DNA of 15,852 nucleotides from Lachnospiraceae bacterium UBA4260 (GTDB lineage Bacteria > Bacillota > Clostridia > Lachnospirales > Lachnospiraceae): the NCBI GenBank assembly GCA_002395235.1, contig DGWK01000028.1, positions 1 to 15,852 on the forward strand, given 5' to 3'. A program made the position numbers and the translations under genes. The notes under the pieces were generated by a model, which saw nothing but the letters and a program-made list of their open reading frames with translations, had not been told where the DNA came from and did no database searches. This document shows, piece after piece, positions 5,488 through 13,903 of this stretch (position 1 is the first letter of the stretch; every line of letters begins with the position of its first letter).

Positions 5488-6852
5488 ATGTTGGCAACAA
5501 TGGGCTTTATACTTGTCATTGCTATGGTAGTCCTGATCATTCGAGGCAAAGTAGCGCTTCCCCCGATCCTGATCATCCTGCCTACGATCGCAACCTTCAT
5601 TCTCGGCTTTGCGGGATATCTGGTTCCTCCGGGAGAGGAAGAGCCTGCCGCCATGGGCGTGAAGATGATCATCAAGACCCTTCAGGGTTATGTCTCCACA
5701 GGCGCCAACCAGGTCCTGAATACCGTCGCGCTGTTCACGTTCGCGATCGTGTTCTTCAATATCCTCAGTGATGCCGGCATGTTCGACGCCATCGTGGCAA
5801 GAGCATTCAAATATATCGGCAACAGCATCGGTGTTATACTGTTTATGACATGCCTTCTGGCGACGATCTCTCACCTCGACGGATCCGGCGCGACAACATG
5901 GCTGATCACGGTTCCCACAATGCTTCCTCTGTTCAAGAAGATGAAGCTGCCGCCGACTCTCCTGGTCCTCTATGTAGGTCTTGTATCCGGCGTCGTCAAC
6001 ATGCTTCCCTGGACATCCGCGCTGGCACGCGCCACGGCAGGCGTAGAAGGCGTTGAGCCCCATGACGTCTGGGTAAAACTGGTTGTCGCGCAGGTCGTCG
6101 GCCTGATCATTCTCTATGTCTCCTGCTTCATCGTCGGCCCTATGCTTCAGAAGAAGGGCTACGGCATGTCTGATGAGGAATTCGCACAGATGAAAGACGG
6201 CCTCCTTCATCCCGAAGAGCCCGTTCTGAAGGTCAGCAAGACTGTTCTCTACATCGATATGGCCATGACAGTCATCATCGTCGTCGCCCTCCTTCTTGGC
6301 TGGGTCAACACGAACCTCGCGTTCATGTGGGGCATTGCCGCAGCGCTGCTGCTCAACTGCCACGGACCTAAGGAGATGACGGCGCAGATCAAGAAGCACG
6401 GCGCGAACGCCCTGAACATGATCATGATCCTGTTCTCCATCGGCATGCTGGTCGGAACCATGAAAGACTCCGGCATGATGCAGGCCATGACCAACACACT
6501 GGTATCGCTTGTACCTGAGGCACTCAGCACACACCTGATGTTCATTATCGCCTGCATCTCCGCTCCGCTCTCGATGGTCGTCGGATCTGACTCTCTGTAC
6601 ATGATCATGACTCCTATTTTCGCAAGCATGAGCGTGGCCTTCGGCGGAACAGCGATCTCCGCTGTATGCGCGAGCGTAATCGGTGCCTGCCTTGCAGCAA
6701 ACCTCTGCCTGGTCGCACCTACACCTTACCTGGCACTCGGCCTTGCAGGCGTCGAGATGAAAGACAACCTCAAGTTCTGCTTCCTTCCCACATGGGGACT
6801 GAGCATCATTCTGGCGATCGTAGCGGCCCTTGCCGGCGCGTTCCCGTTCTGA
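5488..6852 (+). CDS. CitMHS-family carboxylate (citrate-type) symporter
   Basis: This 454-residue, highly hydrophobic inner-membrane protein has some 11-12 predicted membrane segments. The first begins at residue 2 (LATMGFILVIAMVVLII). The family hallmark SHLDGSGATTWLIT lies at 128-141, followed by VPTMLPLFKKMKLPP, as in CitM/CitH, which carry metal-citrate complexes with protons. A matching re-entrant-like segment, SAPLSMVVGSDSLYMIMTP, lies in the second half. The ATG at 5488 is preceded by AGAGAGGG. It is the first gene of an operon with dehydratase-like subunits and a CoA-transferase, so the transported substrate is probably the acid those enzymes process. CitMHS members are not limited to citrate, so another di- or tricarboxylate or hydroxy acid is possible. 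Confidence 0.88.
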   Translation: MLATMGFILVIAMVVLIIRGKVALPPILIILPTIATFILGFAGYLVPPGEEEPAAMGVKMIIKTLQGYVSTGANQVLNTVALFTFAIVFFNILSDAGMFDAIVARAFKYIGNSIGVILFMTCLLATISHLDGSGATTWLITVPTMLPLFKKMKLPPTLLVLYVGLVSGVVNMLPWTSALARATAGVEGVEPHDVWVKLVVAQVVGLIILYVSCFIVGPMLQKKGYGMSDEEFAQMKDGLLHPEEPVLKVSKTVLYIDMAMTVIIVVALLLGWVNTNLAFMWGIAAALLLNCHGPKEMTAQIKKHGANALNMIMILFSIGMLVGTMKDSGMMQAMTNTLVSLVPEALSTHLMFIIACISAPLSMVVGSDSLYMIMTPIFASMSVAFGGTAISAVCASVIGACLAANLCLVAPTPYLALGLAGVEMKDNLKFCFLPTWGLSIILAIVAALAGAFPF

Positions 6853-6896
6853 GGTCCTGTCTGATAGAGCCAAAACAGTGACGCATTTTACGAGAA

Positions 6897-6917
6897 GCGG
6901 CCCGCTCAGCGGGCCGC
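6897..6917 (+). other. intercistronic GC-rich hairpin
   Basis: GCGGCCCGC-TCA-GCGGGCCGC is a perfect 9-bp stem with a 3-base loop in the 91-base gap between the symporter and the first dehydratase-like gene. There is no T-run, so it more likely protects or sets the 3' end of a processed symporter message, giving different dosage of transporter and enzymes. Confidence 0.5.
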
Positions 6918-6943
6918 GACACAAGAAAGGAAATAACAGAGCT

Positions 6944-8113
6944 ATGAGTATTCGTTCCTGCGCTATGGAGAGCAAGGCTTTCCTGGCACTCAAGGATGCC
7001 TACGACCACCGCGAGAAAGGGGCGGCAGCTGCCCGCGCCGCAGGCGTCAAGGTAGTGGGCGAACTGGGATTTGATGTACCGGAGGAACTCGTCCTGGCAG
7101 CAGGCATGTTCCCGGTAAGAATATACGCGGACCCCGGGAAATCCCTGGAAGAGACAGACAAGTATCTGGAATATTCCTTTGAACCGGTAGTTCGCGCGCA
7201 ATTTGAGAAGATCATCGACGGAACCTACGGAAGCCAGCTCGATTATCTGGCTATCTCCAATTCTACGGATGTGATCATACGAATTTTCCTCTATCTGCGT
7301 GAGCTTAAAAGGGTAGAGCCCGAGAAGCCGGTGCCTCCGATCACCTTCATCGACTGGCTCTTCACCCGTCACCGCCTTCATCAGATGCGCGACGAGTTCG
7401 TGATCGATCTCTTCAAGAAGCAGCTCGAGGAGTGGGCCGGAAGAGAGATCACGGATGAGCAGATCCGGGAAGCCGGAGCGGTCCTCAACGAGAACCGCAG
7501 AGCCCTTCGCCAGATGGCGCAGCTTCGTCACGGACAGGAGGTCCGGATCAGCGGCAGCGAAGCGATGGTGATCATCGGCGCAGGCTTCTTTATGGACAAA
7601 AAAGAGCACACCGCGCTTGTAAAGCAGGTGACCGAAGACGCTAAGTCCTGGCCTGTACTGGAAGGCCCCCGCGTCTTCTATACCGGAGCAAACCACGAGG
7701 ACCTCGCGCTCTATGAGAAGATCGAGGCGGCAGGTCTTGTGATCGTCGGCGAAGACACGGACTGGGGAGACAGATCCTACGACCGCGATTACAATCCCGA
7801 GCTCCCGGTCATCCGCGGCGTGGTAGACAGATATCTTTTCCGCGAGTTCTCCGCCAAGAAGGCTTTCGTGAGCCAGAGAGTGGAGGCGCTGGACAGAGAA
7901 GTGAACGCGGCCGGCGCAGAGGGCGTGATCTTCTACACGAACCAGTACGATGAAGTCGCGACCTGGGACATGCCAAAACAGAGAAAGAGCCTGGAGTCCC
8001 GCGGAATCAAACATATCACTTTCGGACGCATGCAGTGGCCGGTCTCCCGAAATGAAGGACTCGATGAGAAACTCGCGGCATTTGCCCAGGAGATGAAAGG
8101 GGGTGCGCAGTAA
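6944..8113 (+). CDS. 2-hydroxyacyl-CoA dehydratase-family subunit lacking cluster cysteines
   Basis: This 389-residue protein belongs to the HgdB/FldC/HadC/BcrB superfamily: VVGELGFDVPEELVLAAGMF (37-56) is the typical entry motif, and a repeated Rossmann-like half follows, with GPRVFYTGAN (241-250) and GVIFYTNQYDE (327-337). In characterised members each subunit holds a [4Fe-4S] cluster through three cysteines. By eye those positions are S78 or F79 (YSFEPVVRAQF), T108 (ISNSTD) and N333/Q334 (FYTNQYDE). The only cysteine in the whole protein is C6. The ATG at 6944 was chosen because AAGAAAGG precedes it at good spacing and the family similarity starts after it; an in-frame start at 6830 would overlap the symporter gene. 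The stop overlaps the next start by one base (TAATG). It probably forms a heterodimer with the next gene product. Reaction and substrate are unknown. Confidence 0.85.
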   Translation: MSIRSCAMESKAFLALKDAYDHREKGAAAARAAGVKVVGELGFDVPEELVLAAGMFPVRIYADPGKSLEETDKYLEYSFEPVVRAQFEKIIDGTYGSQLDYLAISNSTDVIIRIFLYLRELKRVEPEKPVPPITFIDWLFTRHRLHQMRDEFVIDLFKKQLEEWAGREITDEQIREAGAVLNENRRALRQMAQLRHGQEVRISGSEAMVIIGAGFFMDKKEHTALVKQVTEDAKSWPVLEGPRVFYTGANHEDLALYEKIEAAGLVIVGEDTDWGDRSYDRDYNPELPVIRGVVDRYLFREFSAKKAFVSQRVEALDREVNAAGAEGVIFYTNQYDEVATWDMPKQRKSLESRGIKHITFGRMQWPVSRNEGLDEKLAAFAQEMKGGAQ

Positions 8114-9462
8114 TGGCTCAGGAACAGAAAGGAACCGCTTCCAAATCGGCGGTTGTCAAAAAGCTCAAAGCCACGAAAGCGGCCAGCGTCTACCAGAAAC
8201 AGTGGTTTTTTGGCATGAAAGAGCGCGTGGAGAGAGAGGGCGGCGACTTCGCCGTGCTCAACGCGGACGTCCCCATGGAGATCTTCCGCGCGATGGATAT
8301 CCCCTTCGTGGTCAATCAGTGGTGGGCAGCGATCTGCGGTGCCAAGAGAATGACAAGGAAATATTTTGGCCTGATGCAGGAAAACGGCTATCGCCCCGAC
8401 CTCAACAGCTATGACGCGCAGGCCCTCGCCGAGAGCTTTGACCCGGACGACAAGAAAGTTGACGCCGACGGCAATCCCATGGGTCCCTGGGGCGGCCTTC
8501 CGACCCCCACGATCTCCATCACCCGTCTGACCGGGGATGTGCAGAGCAAGATCTTCGGGCTTCTCGCCGAGAACTACGGCGCGGATCTCTATGTCATCGA
8601 GAACACAATCGCCCGCACGACGCCCTTGAACTGGTACGAACTGGCGGCGGACCGCTGGGAGGAGATGTACGACAAGGATCGCCTGGACCTGGCTGTCGAG
8701 GAGCTCAAGGAGCTGATCCGCTGGCTGGAGATGAAGACCGGCAAAATGATGGATATCAACAAGCTGGAATATGTAATGAACCTCATCAACGAGCAGGAGG
8801 GGTATTACAAGAAGACGAGAGACCTGATCGCCTCCTGTCATCCGGTCCCGGTAACGGTAGTGGATACGATTAATGCAGTCATGCAGGCGCAGTGGCAGCG
8901 CGGCACCGAGTGGGCCGTCGAGCACGCAAAGAGCCTGTATGAAGAGGTGAAGGCACTTGCGGACGCGGGCGTCGCGGCCGTGCCCAATGAAAAACTCCGC
9001 CTGATGTGGATCGGACGCGGAATGTGGCAGGATTTTGCCTTCTACCAGAGATTTGAAGAGAAATACGGCGCGGTATTCATGTGGTCCATGTACCTGGCTA
9101 TGGGCGCGGACGCCTATATCAGGAACAACGTGGAAGAGGACCCGCTCCGCGCGCTGGCGGCCCGCTTTATCGGCATGGAGGACTTCCTTCACATGCCGCC
9201 GTGGAACAGCAGCTGGTTCATCCAGCAGGCGCAGCAGAACGACATCGACGGCGTGGTCTATATGATCCCCGACAACGACATTCAGGCGGTCGAGGGCAGC
9301 TATTTTATCAAAAAAGCGCTCGAAGACGCCGGAATCCCCGTGCTCGCCTTCCACGGTGACCCGGTCAATCCCCGGAAGTGGAACGCAGAGACTATGACAT
9401 CCCTTGTAGACGAATTCATCGAGACCAGAGTCATTCCGGCTCACGAAAAGAAAGAGAGGTAA
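8113..9462 (+). CDS. 2-hydroxyacyl-CoA dehydratase-family partner subunit, also lacking cluster cysteines
   Basis: This 449-residue protein is the larger (HgdA/FldB-like) type of subunit. VPMEIFRAMDIPFVVNQWW (53-71), NGYRPDLNSYDAQAL (91-105) and DGVVYMIPDNDIQ followed by ALEDAGIPVLAFHGDPVNPRKW match the family scaffold. The usual CSY cysteine is N98, and the C-terminal SCR-type cysteine falls in PDNDIQ without a cysteine. The only cysteines, C75 and C242, do not fall at the ligand positions I recognise. The start overlaps the preceding stop by one base, with AAGGGGG as ribosome binding site, so equal production of the two subunits is likely. A Lys/Ala-rich N-terminal extension (about 25 residues) precedes the conserved part. 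The activator ATPase (HgdC/FldI type) that normally supplies the electron is not encoded in the window. Confidence 0.85.
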   Translation: MAQEQKGTASKSAVVKKLKATKAASVYQKQWFFGMKERVEREGGDFAVLNADVPMEIFRAMDIPFVVNQWWAAICGAKRMTRKYFGLMQENGYRPDLNSYDAQALAESFDPDDKKVDADGNPMGPWGGLPTPTISITRLTGDVQSKIFGLLAENYGADLYVIENTIARTTPLNWYELAADRWEEMYDKDRLDLAVEELKELIRWLEMKTGKMMDINKLEYVMNLINEQEGYYKKTRDLIASCHPVPVTVVDTINAVMQAQWQRGTEWAVEHAKSLYEEVKALADAGVAAVPNEKLRLMWIGRGMWQDFAFYQRFEEKYGAVFMWSMYLAMGADAYIRNNVEEDPLRALAARFIGMEDFLHMPPWNSSWFIQQAQQNDIDGVVYMIPDNDIQAVEGSYFIKKALEDAGIPVLAFHGDPVNPRKWNAETMTSLVDEFIETRVIPAHEKKER

Positions 9463-9467
9463 GAGCA

Positions 9468-10694
9468 ATGTCGAATAAGCCGCTTTCAGGTTACAGAGTT
9501 CTTGATATGACACAGTTCGAGGCAGGCACCGTTTGCACAGAGACGCTGGCCTGGCTCGGCGCGGAAGTCCTCAAGGTTGAGCGCCCCGTAAAGGGCGAGC
9601 TCGGCCGCTATTCCCAGGCAGAGCCCGGTGTCGATTCCTACGGTTTTCTTGTCATGAACATGAACAAAAAATCGATCACCTGCAACGCGAAGAACCCGGA
9701 AGGCTTTAAGCTTCTCGAGGAGCTCGTAAAGAAGTGCGACGTCATCGTCGAGAACATGGGTCCCGGATCCATGGACAAGCTCGGTCTCACCTATGAGCAC
9801 TGCAAAGAGCTCAATCCGAAGATCATCTACGCCTCCCTCAAGGGATTTGCGCAGAACGGCCCCTACAAGGACTATCCCGCTTTTGACCCGATCGCCACGC
9901 ACACCGGCGTCATGGTCTCCGCGACCGGTCTGCCGGAGCGCCCCATCAAGTGCGGCATCTCCGTGGCGGACTCCGGTACCGGCATCATGCTGGCTACCTC
10001 CATCATCACGGCGCTTCTGCACAGAGAGCGCTACGGCGTGGGCCAGAGAGTGGACTGCGCGATGCAGGACTTCATGATCGGCCTCTCCCGCAGCCAGTGG
10101 GAGCCCTACTACGCCAACGGCTGTGTTCCGAACCGCCGCGTCGCGAACGGAATGCCGCTTGAGGATGTGGCTCCTTCGGACACCTATCCCTGCAAGCCCT
10201 TCGGCACAAATGATTATGTCCACATTTACTGCAGCCGTCACCCCGGCTCCAAGCAGTGGGACAACCTCTGCGACGTGATCGGAAGACCCGATCTCAAGCA
10301 GGACGTCTGCCCCGAGATGGCAACCCCTCGCAGCCGTTTCGCAAACAGAGAGATCTGCGACAACGCTATCAAGGACTGGCTCAAGAATTATGATAAGTTC
10401 ACGGCCATGGACATCCTCTGCAAGGCGGACATCCCCGCGGGCGCGCTCCTTTCCGTTGATGACATCACCAATGACCCTCAGTACTACGCACAGGACCGCA
10501 AGATGATGGTCGAGATCGAGCATCCTCAGCGCGGCAAGGTCAGGCTTCCCGGTTTTGCACCCAGATTCTCCGAAGTGGAGATCGACTACGAGTGCTCCCC
10601 TGAGCTTGGCGGATCCAACGAAGAGATTTACGGCGGACTTCTGGGCCTGTCAGCGGAGCAGCTTGCAGAGCTGAAGGAGCACAAAGCAATCTGA
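9468..10694 (+). CDS. family III CoA-transferase (CaiB/BaiF/FldA-like)
   Basis: This 408-residue cytosolic enzyme moves CoA between carboxylic acids through an aspartyl anhydride. GYRVLDMTQFEAGTVCTETLAWLGAEVLKVE (8-38) is the standard N-terminus (written here only as the span with key residues DMT, LGAEV and KVE), and NMNKKSITCNAKNPEG and GFAQNGPYKDYPAFD also fit. The likely catalytic aspartate is D168 in GISVADSGTG, matching D169 of formyl-CoA transferase. The ATG at 9468 is preceded by AGAGAGG and lies 5 bases after the dehydratase-like stop. An FldA-type transferase next to two dehydratase subunits recalls the phenyllactate (fldABC) and 2-hydroxyisocaproate systems, so it probably loads CoA onto the hydroxy acid and recovers it from the product. 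Nothing seen fixes the donor. Confidence 0.9.
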   Translation: MSNKPLSGYRVLDMTQFEAGTVCTETLAWLGAEVLKVERPVKGELGRYSQAEPGVDSYGFLVMNMNKKSITCNAKNPEGFKLLEELVKKCDVIVENMGPGSMDKLGLTYEHCKELNPKIIYASLKGFAQNGPYKDYPAFDPIATHTGVMVSATGLPERPIKCGISVADSGTGIMLATSIITALLHRERYGVGQRVDCAMQDFMIGLSRSQWEPYYANGCVPNRRVANGMPLEDVAPSDTYPCKPFGTNDYVHIYCSRHPGSKQWDNLCDVIGRPDLKQDVCPEMATPRSRFANREICDNAIKDWLKNYDKFTAMDILCKADIPAGALLSVDDITNDPQYYAQDRKMMVEIEHPQRGKVRLPGFAPRFSEVEIDYECSPELGGSNEEIYGGLLGLSAEQLAELKEHKAI

Positions 10695-10719
10695 TTCCCC
10701 AATCATTTTTTCCCTCTTA

Positions 10720-10746
10720 AGCAAATCATCAATCATGATGTTTGCT
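10720..10746 (+). other. imperfect hairpin after the CoA-transferase gene
   Basis: AGCAAA and CATCA pair with TGATG and TTTGCT, with one bulged T, just ahead of the main terminator. It may help terminate the transcript or protect the 3' end of the operon mRNA. Confidence 0.3.
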
Positions 10747-10754
10747 CTTTCCGG

Positions 10755-10787
10755 AAATAAGGAAGTTCGCAAGAACTTCCTTATTTT
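10755..10787. terminator. long-stem terminator closing operon 1
   Basis: AATAAGGAAGTTC and GAACTTCCTTATT form a perfect 13-bp stem (14 with the next A:T) over a GCAA tetraloop (10769-10772). It is followed by TTG rather than a long T-run and preceded by AAA, so it may work from either side. It separates the CoA-transferase gene from the MATE exporter. Confidence 0.7.
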
Positions 10788-10824
10788 GTATAATTATTCG
10801 GCACCCCGTGGTGCCGTATAATTA
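10788..10824 (+). promoter_or_regulatory. promoter/operator candidate of operon 2: two GTATAATTA copies around a GC palindrome
   Basis: GTATAATTA occurs at 10788-10796 and again at 10816-10824, flanking the inverted repeat GGCACC-CCGT-GGTGCC (10800-10815). Each copy contains a perfect TATAAT. The first has TTCGCA at a 17-base spacing as a poor -35; the second has no good -35. The palindrome wedged between the two would be well placed for a repressor. The MATE gene starts 40 bases downstream. Confidence 0.4.
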
Positions 10825-10863
10825 CAATTTGTAACAATTAAAGATTCACATGCGGAGAACAGG

Positions 10864-12234
10864 ATGGAGAAGAAGGTCGGAAGAGTCAGAGTCGTAACAG
10901 ACAGGGAATTTTATGTTAATGTACTGCGGATCATGGTCCCGGTCGCCCTGCAGTCTGCGATCAATATGGGCGTCAATATGCTGGATACGATGATGCTGGG
11001 GAGCTTTGGGGAGATCCAGCTCTCCGCGTCGAGTCTGGCCAATCAGTTTTACAATATTTTCTACATAGCCAATCTCGGGATCATCGGAGGATCCAGCGTT
11101 CTGGCCTCCCAGTTCTGGGGAGCGGGCGAAAAAGAGAGCGCCAGGACGACTTTCAACATGGCGCTTCGGCTCTCTGTCGCAGTCTCCGCAGTCTTTATCG
11201 CGATTACCTGGCTGTTCCCCGGCGGGATCATGCGGCTGTACACCTCGGAGCCGGATGTCATCGCGCAGGGAATCCGCTATCTGAGGATCACGACGTTCGT
11301 CTACCTGATCCATGGGACCGGCCTCGTCGCGGCGCAGCTCATGCGCTCGGTGGGCGTAGTGCAGCTGGGACTGGTCGTCTCCATCATCTCCTTTGTAGTC
11401 AACATCGGAGCCAACTATGCGTTTATTTTCGGAAAATTCGGCGCGCCCCGCATGGAGATCGCCGGAGCGGCGCTCGGCACGCTGATCGCCCGAGGCGCGG
11501 AATTTCTGGTCACCTTTATCTATATTTTCCTGATTGATAAAAGGCTGCATCTGCGGCCGGTCCATCTTTTGAAGTCGCCCTCCGGGCAGTTTTACAAAAA
11601 TTTCTTCCGGCTGGGGGCGCCGGTCCTTTTGAGTGATTTTCTGCTGGGGTTTGGCGGAAATATGATCTCGGTTGTGCTCGGGCACATGGGCTCAGCTGTC
11701 GTGGCGGCAAATGCCGTCTGTCAGGTCGTGGACCGGCTGGCCACGGTCGTGACGCAGGGAATTGGAAATGCGGCGGCGGTCATCACAGGGCAGACGGTCG
11801 GCGCCAGAGAATATGACAAAGCCATGGTGCAGGGCGAGACTTTCTACCTGCTGAGCTTTGTCGTCGGGTGTATTGCCGCGCTGTGCGTACTGTTTTTTGG
11901 CCCGCTCACCTTTGAGGTCTACAACCTGGAGCCGGAGACAGTTGTGCTCGCAAGGCAGATCATGGGCTCTTACGCGGTCATAGCGCTGTTCGGCGCCGTG
12001 CAGAGCGTGATGACAAAAGGCGTGCTCCGCGGCGGCGGAGATACAAGATTTCTTATGAAGGCGGACATATTGTTTCTGTGGATCGTCTCGATTCCGCTTG
12101 GAGTCCTGGTCGGACTGGTACTGCACGGACCGGCCTGGCTGACGGTCATCTGCCTTCGAATCGACTATATGATCAAATCCTTCTGGTGCGTGGGGAGACT
12201 CCTCAGCGGGAAGTGGATTCACAGATTTGAGTGA
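10864..12234 (+). CDS. MATE-family efflux transporter
   Basis: This 456-residue inner-membrane protein has about 12 hydrophobic segments in two similar halves. The N-terminal half shows the MATE signature VPVALQSAINMGVNMLDTMM...GSFGEIQLSASSLANQ, and the second half starts near GAPVLLSDFLLGFGGNM with AAVITGQTVGAREYDKA. MATE proteins export cations, drugs or metabolites using Na+ or H+ gradients. GGAG lies 7 bases before the ATG. The family I CoA-transferase gene begins 15 bases after its stop, so the two are one operon. That could mean the exporter handles a product or a toxic intermediate of the pathway, but MATE substrates cannot be read from sequence, and the pairing may be incidental. Confidence 0.9.
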   Translation: MEKKVGRVRVVTDREFYVNVLRIMVPVALQSAINMGVNMLDTMMLGSFGEIQLSASSLANQFYNIFYIANLGIIGGSSVLASQFWGAGEKESARTTFNMALRLSVAVSAVFIAITWLFPGGIMRLYTSEPDVIAQGIRYLRITTFVYLIHGTGLVAAQLMRSVGVVQLGLVVSIISFVVNIGANYAFIFGKFGAPRMEIAGAALGTLIARGAEFLVTFIYIFLIDKRLHLRPVHLLKSPSGQFYKNFFRLGAPVLLSDFLLGFGGNMISVVLGHMGSAVVAANAVCQVVDRLATVVTQGIGNAAAVITGQTVGAREYDKAMVQGETFYLLSFVVGCIAALCVLFFGPLTFEVYNLEPETVVLARQIMGSYAVIALFGAVQSVMTKGVLRGGGDTRFLMKADILFLWIVSIPLGVLVGLVLHGPAWLTVICLRIDYMIKSFWCVGRLLSGKWIHRFE

Positions 12235-12248
12235 GGAAAGGAGTAACA

Positions 12249-13874
12249 ATGGCACAGTTTATTACGGCAAAAGAAGCGGCGCAGCTGATTCCGGACGGCG
12301 CCACGGTCGCGATCTCGGGTATGGGCCTTTCCGGCTGGGCGGAAGAGCTGGGATGTGCTGTCAGGGACAGATTTAAGGAGACCGGACATCCCAGGGACCT
12401 TCATCTCAAGCAGGACAGCGCCATGGGCGACTGGGCGGTCGGACAGAAGTTTATCGGCTGGGACAGAAATAAGCGGGAAGTGCCGGACACGGAGCACGGA
12501 GCCCGCGGCTCGACGCGGTTTGGCGAAGCCGGCCCCGGACTTATCAAAAAATGGACCAGCGCCCATGTGGGCAGTTCCTTTACACTGAACGACCTGGCCT
12601 CAAAGAACCTTCTGGAGAGCTATTGCCTCCCCCAGGGCGTCACGATCAATCTGTGGAGAGAGATCGCGGCAGGACGCCCCGGCCTGATCACCAAGACGGG
12701 CCTCGGCACTTTTGTGGACCCCAGGGTGGAAGGCGGCAGAATGAACGAAGCGGCCAAAGATGAGATCGTCAAAGTGATCGAGTTTGCCGGCGAAGAGTAT
12801 CTTTTCTACCCCTCCTTTAAGTGCGATGTCGCGCTCCTTCGCGGCACCATCGCGGACGAGAACGGAAATATCTCCTTCCGCCACGAGAGCGTCGTAAATG
12901 AAGGCCCCGCGATCGCGGCCGCCACCAAGAACAGCGGGGGCATAGTGATCGTGCAGGTCGAATATCTGGCCAAAAAAGAGACCCTGGATCCCAAAGAAGT
13001 CAAGATCCCGGGCGTTCTGGTGGACTATGTGGTGCAGGCTAAGGACCCTATGTCCTGCTGGCAGTCGGAAGGCGTTTACTGGGAACCCGCTTTTTCTGGC
13101 CAGATCAGGAAGCCCCTCGGCGCGATCGAGCCGCTTCCCATGGATGAGAGAAAGGTGATCTGCAGGCGCTGCGCCATGGAACTCAAGAAAGGGAGCCTGA
13201 TCAATCTGGGCGTCGGAGTGCCGGCCGATGTGGCCAAAGTCATCGCGGAGGAAGGCCTGATCGAGCATGTGACGATGAGCACGGAGAGCGGAATGGTGGG
13301 AGGAGTCCCTTCGGCTCTTCCGAATTTCGGAAGCTCCTACAATCCGGAGAGCATTATCACCCCCAATGAGATGTTCGACCTCATTGACGGCGGCGGACTG
13401 GACGCGACCTGCCTCGGGATCGGCGAGATCGACAAAGAGGGAAACAACAATGTCAGCCGCATGGGAAAACGCCGGATCGGCCCCGGAGGTTTTATCGACA
13501 TCACGGCGGCGACGCCCAAGGTCATCTTCGCGGGCACGTTCATGGGCAAGGCGGAGCTCAAAACCGGAGACGGCCGGATGACGGTGCTCAAGGAGGGAAC
13601 CTTCCGCAAGTTTGTGGACAAAGTCGGACAGATCACGTTCGCGGGCCAGTATTCACCCGCCACGCAGGAAGTGCTGTACGTCACCGAGCGCGCTGTCTTC
13701 AAACTCATTGACCACAAGGTGACTCTCATCGAGATCGCGCCCGGTATTGACCTTCAGACGCAGGTACTCGACCAGATGGACTTCGTCCCGGAGATTGCGG
13801 ATGATCTTAAGCTCATGGATGAGGGGATTTTCTGCGAGAAGTGGGGAGGACTTGGGAAGTATATGGAAGGCTGA
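12249..13874 (+). CDS. family I CoA-transferase, one-chain (propionate/acetate CoA-transferase type)
   Basis: This 541-residue protein carries both halves of a family I CoA-transferase in one chain, as in propionate CoA-transferase and YdiF. The N-terminal half has AAQLIPDGATVAISGMGLSG (CoA-binding glycine-rich loop), and the C-terminal half has NLGVGVPADVAKVIAEEG and TESGMVGGVP. The glutamate of that last motif (E346) is the expected nucleophile that forms the glutamyl-CoA thioester. The ATG at 12249 follows AAAGGAG at ideal spacing; an upstream GTG at 12231 overlaps the MATE stop and is less likely. It is a second, unrelated CoA-transferase beside the family III enzyme. It may swap CoA between acetate, propionate or butyrate and the pathway acid. 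It ends 30 bases before the second repeat copy. Confidence 0.9.
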   Translation: MAQFITAKEAAQLIPDGATVAISGMGLSGWAEELGCAVRDRFKETGHPRDLHLKQDSAMGDWAVGQKFIGWDRNKREVPDTEHGARGSTRFGEAGPGLIKKWTSAHVGSSFTLNDLASKNLLESYCLPQGVTINLWREIAAGRPGLITKTGLGTFVDPRVEGGRMNEAAKDEIVKVIEFAGEEYLFYPSFKCDVALLRGTIADENGNISFRHESVVNEGPAIAAATKNSGGIVIVQVEYLAKKETLDPKEVKIPGVLVDYVVQAKDPMSCWQSEGVYWEPAFSGQIRKPLGAIEPLPMDERKVICRRCAMELKKGSLINLGVGVPADVAKVIAEEGLIEHVTMSTESGMVGGVPSALPNFGSSYNPESIITPNEMFDLIDGGGLDATCLGIGEIDKEGNNNVSRMGKRRIGPGGFIDITAATPKVIFAGTFMGKAELKTGDGRMTVLKEGTFRKFVDKVGQITFAGQYSPATQEVLYVTERAVFKLIDHKVTLIEIAPGIDLQTQVLDQMDFVPEIADDLKLMDEGIFCEKWGGLGKYMEG

Positions 13875-13884
13875 GAATAGGGGC

Positions 13885-13897
13885 GTGTGTGACACAC
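13885..13897. repeat. collapsed REP relic
   Basis: GTGTGT-G-ACACAC just after the CoA-transferase stop equals the outer arms of the REP units with the GGGGAC core missing. It looks like a REP that lost its centre, but it is short enough to be chance. Confidence 0.3.
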
Positions 13898-13903
13898 CGT
13901 GTT

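Noticed and set aside
5338..6993. 551-codon open frame on the minus strand opposite the symporter and the following gap
   Set aside because: The product is a His/Arg/Asp/Cys-rich sequence without recognisable motifs. The plus strand carries a clear CitMHS protein with a ribosome binding site, so the frame is open only because of GC-rich codon bias.
7933..9513. 526-codon minus-strand frame opposite the second dehydratase-like gene, and similar frames at 6806-8014 and 9486-10523
   Set aside because: All are complements of clearly coding plus-strand genes and show no domain signatures or ribosome binding sites.
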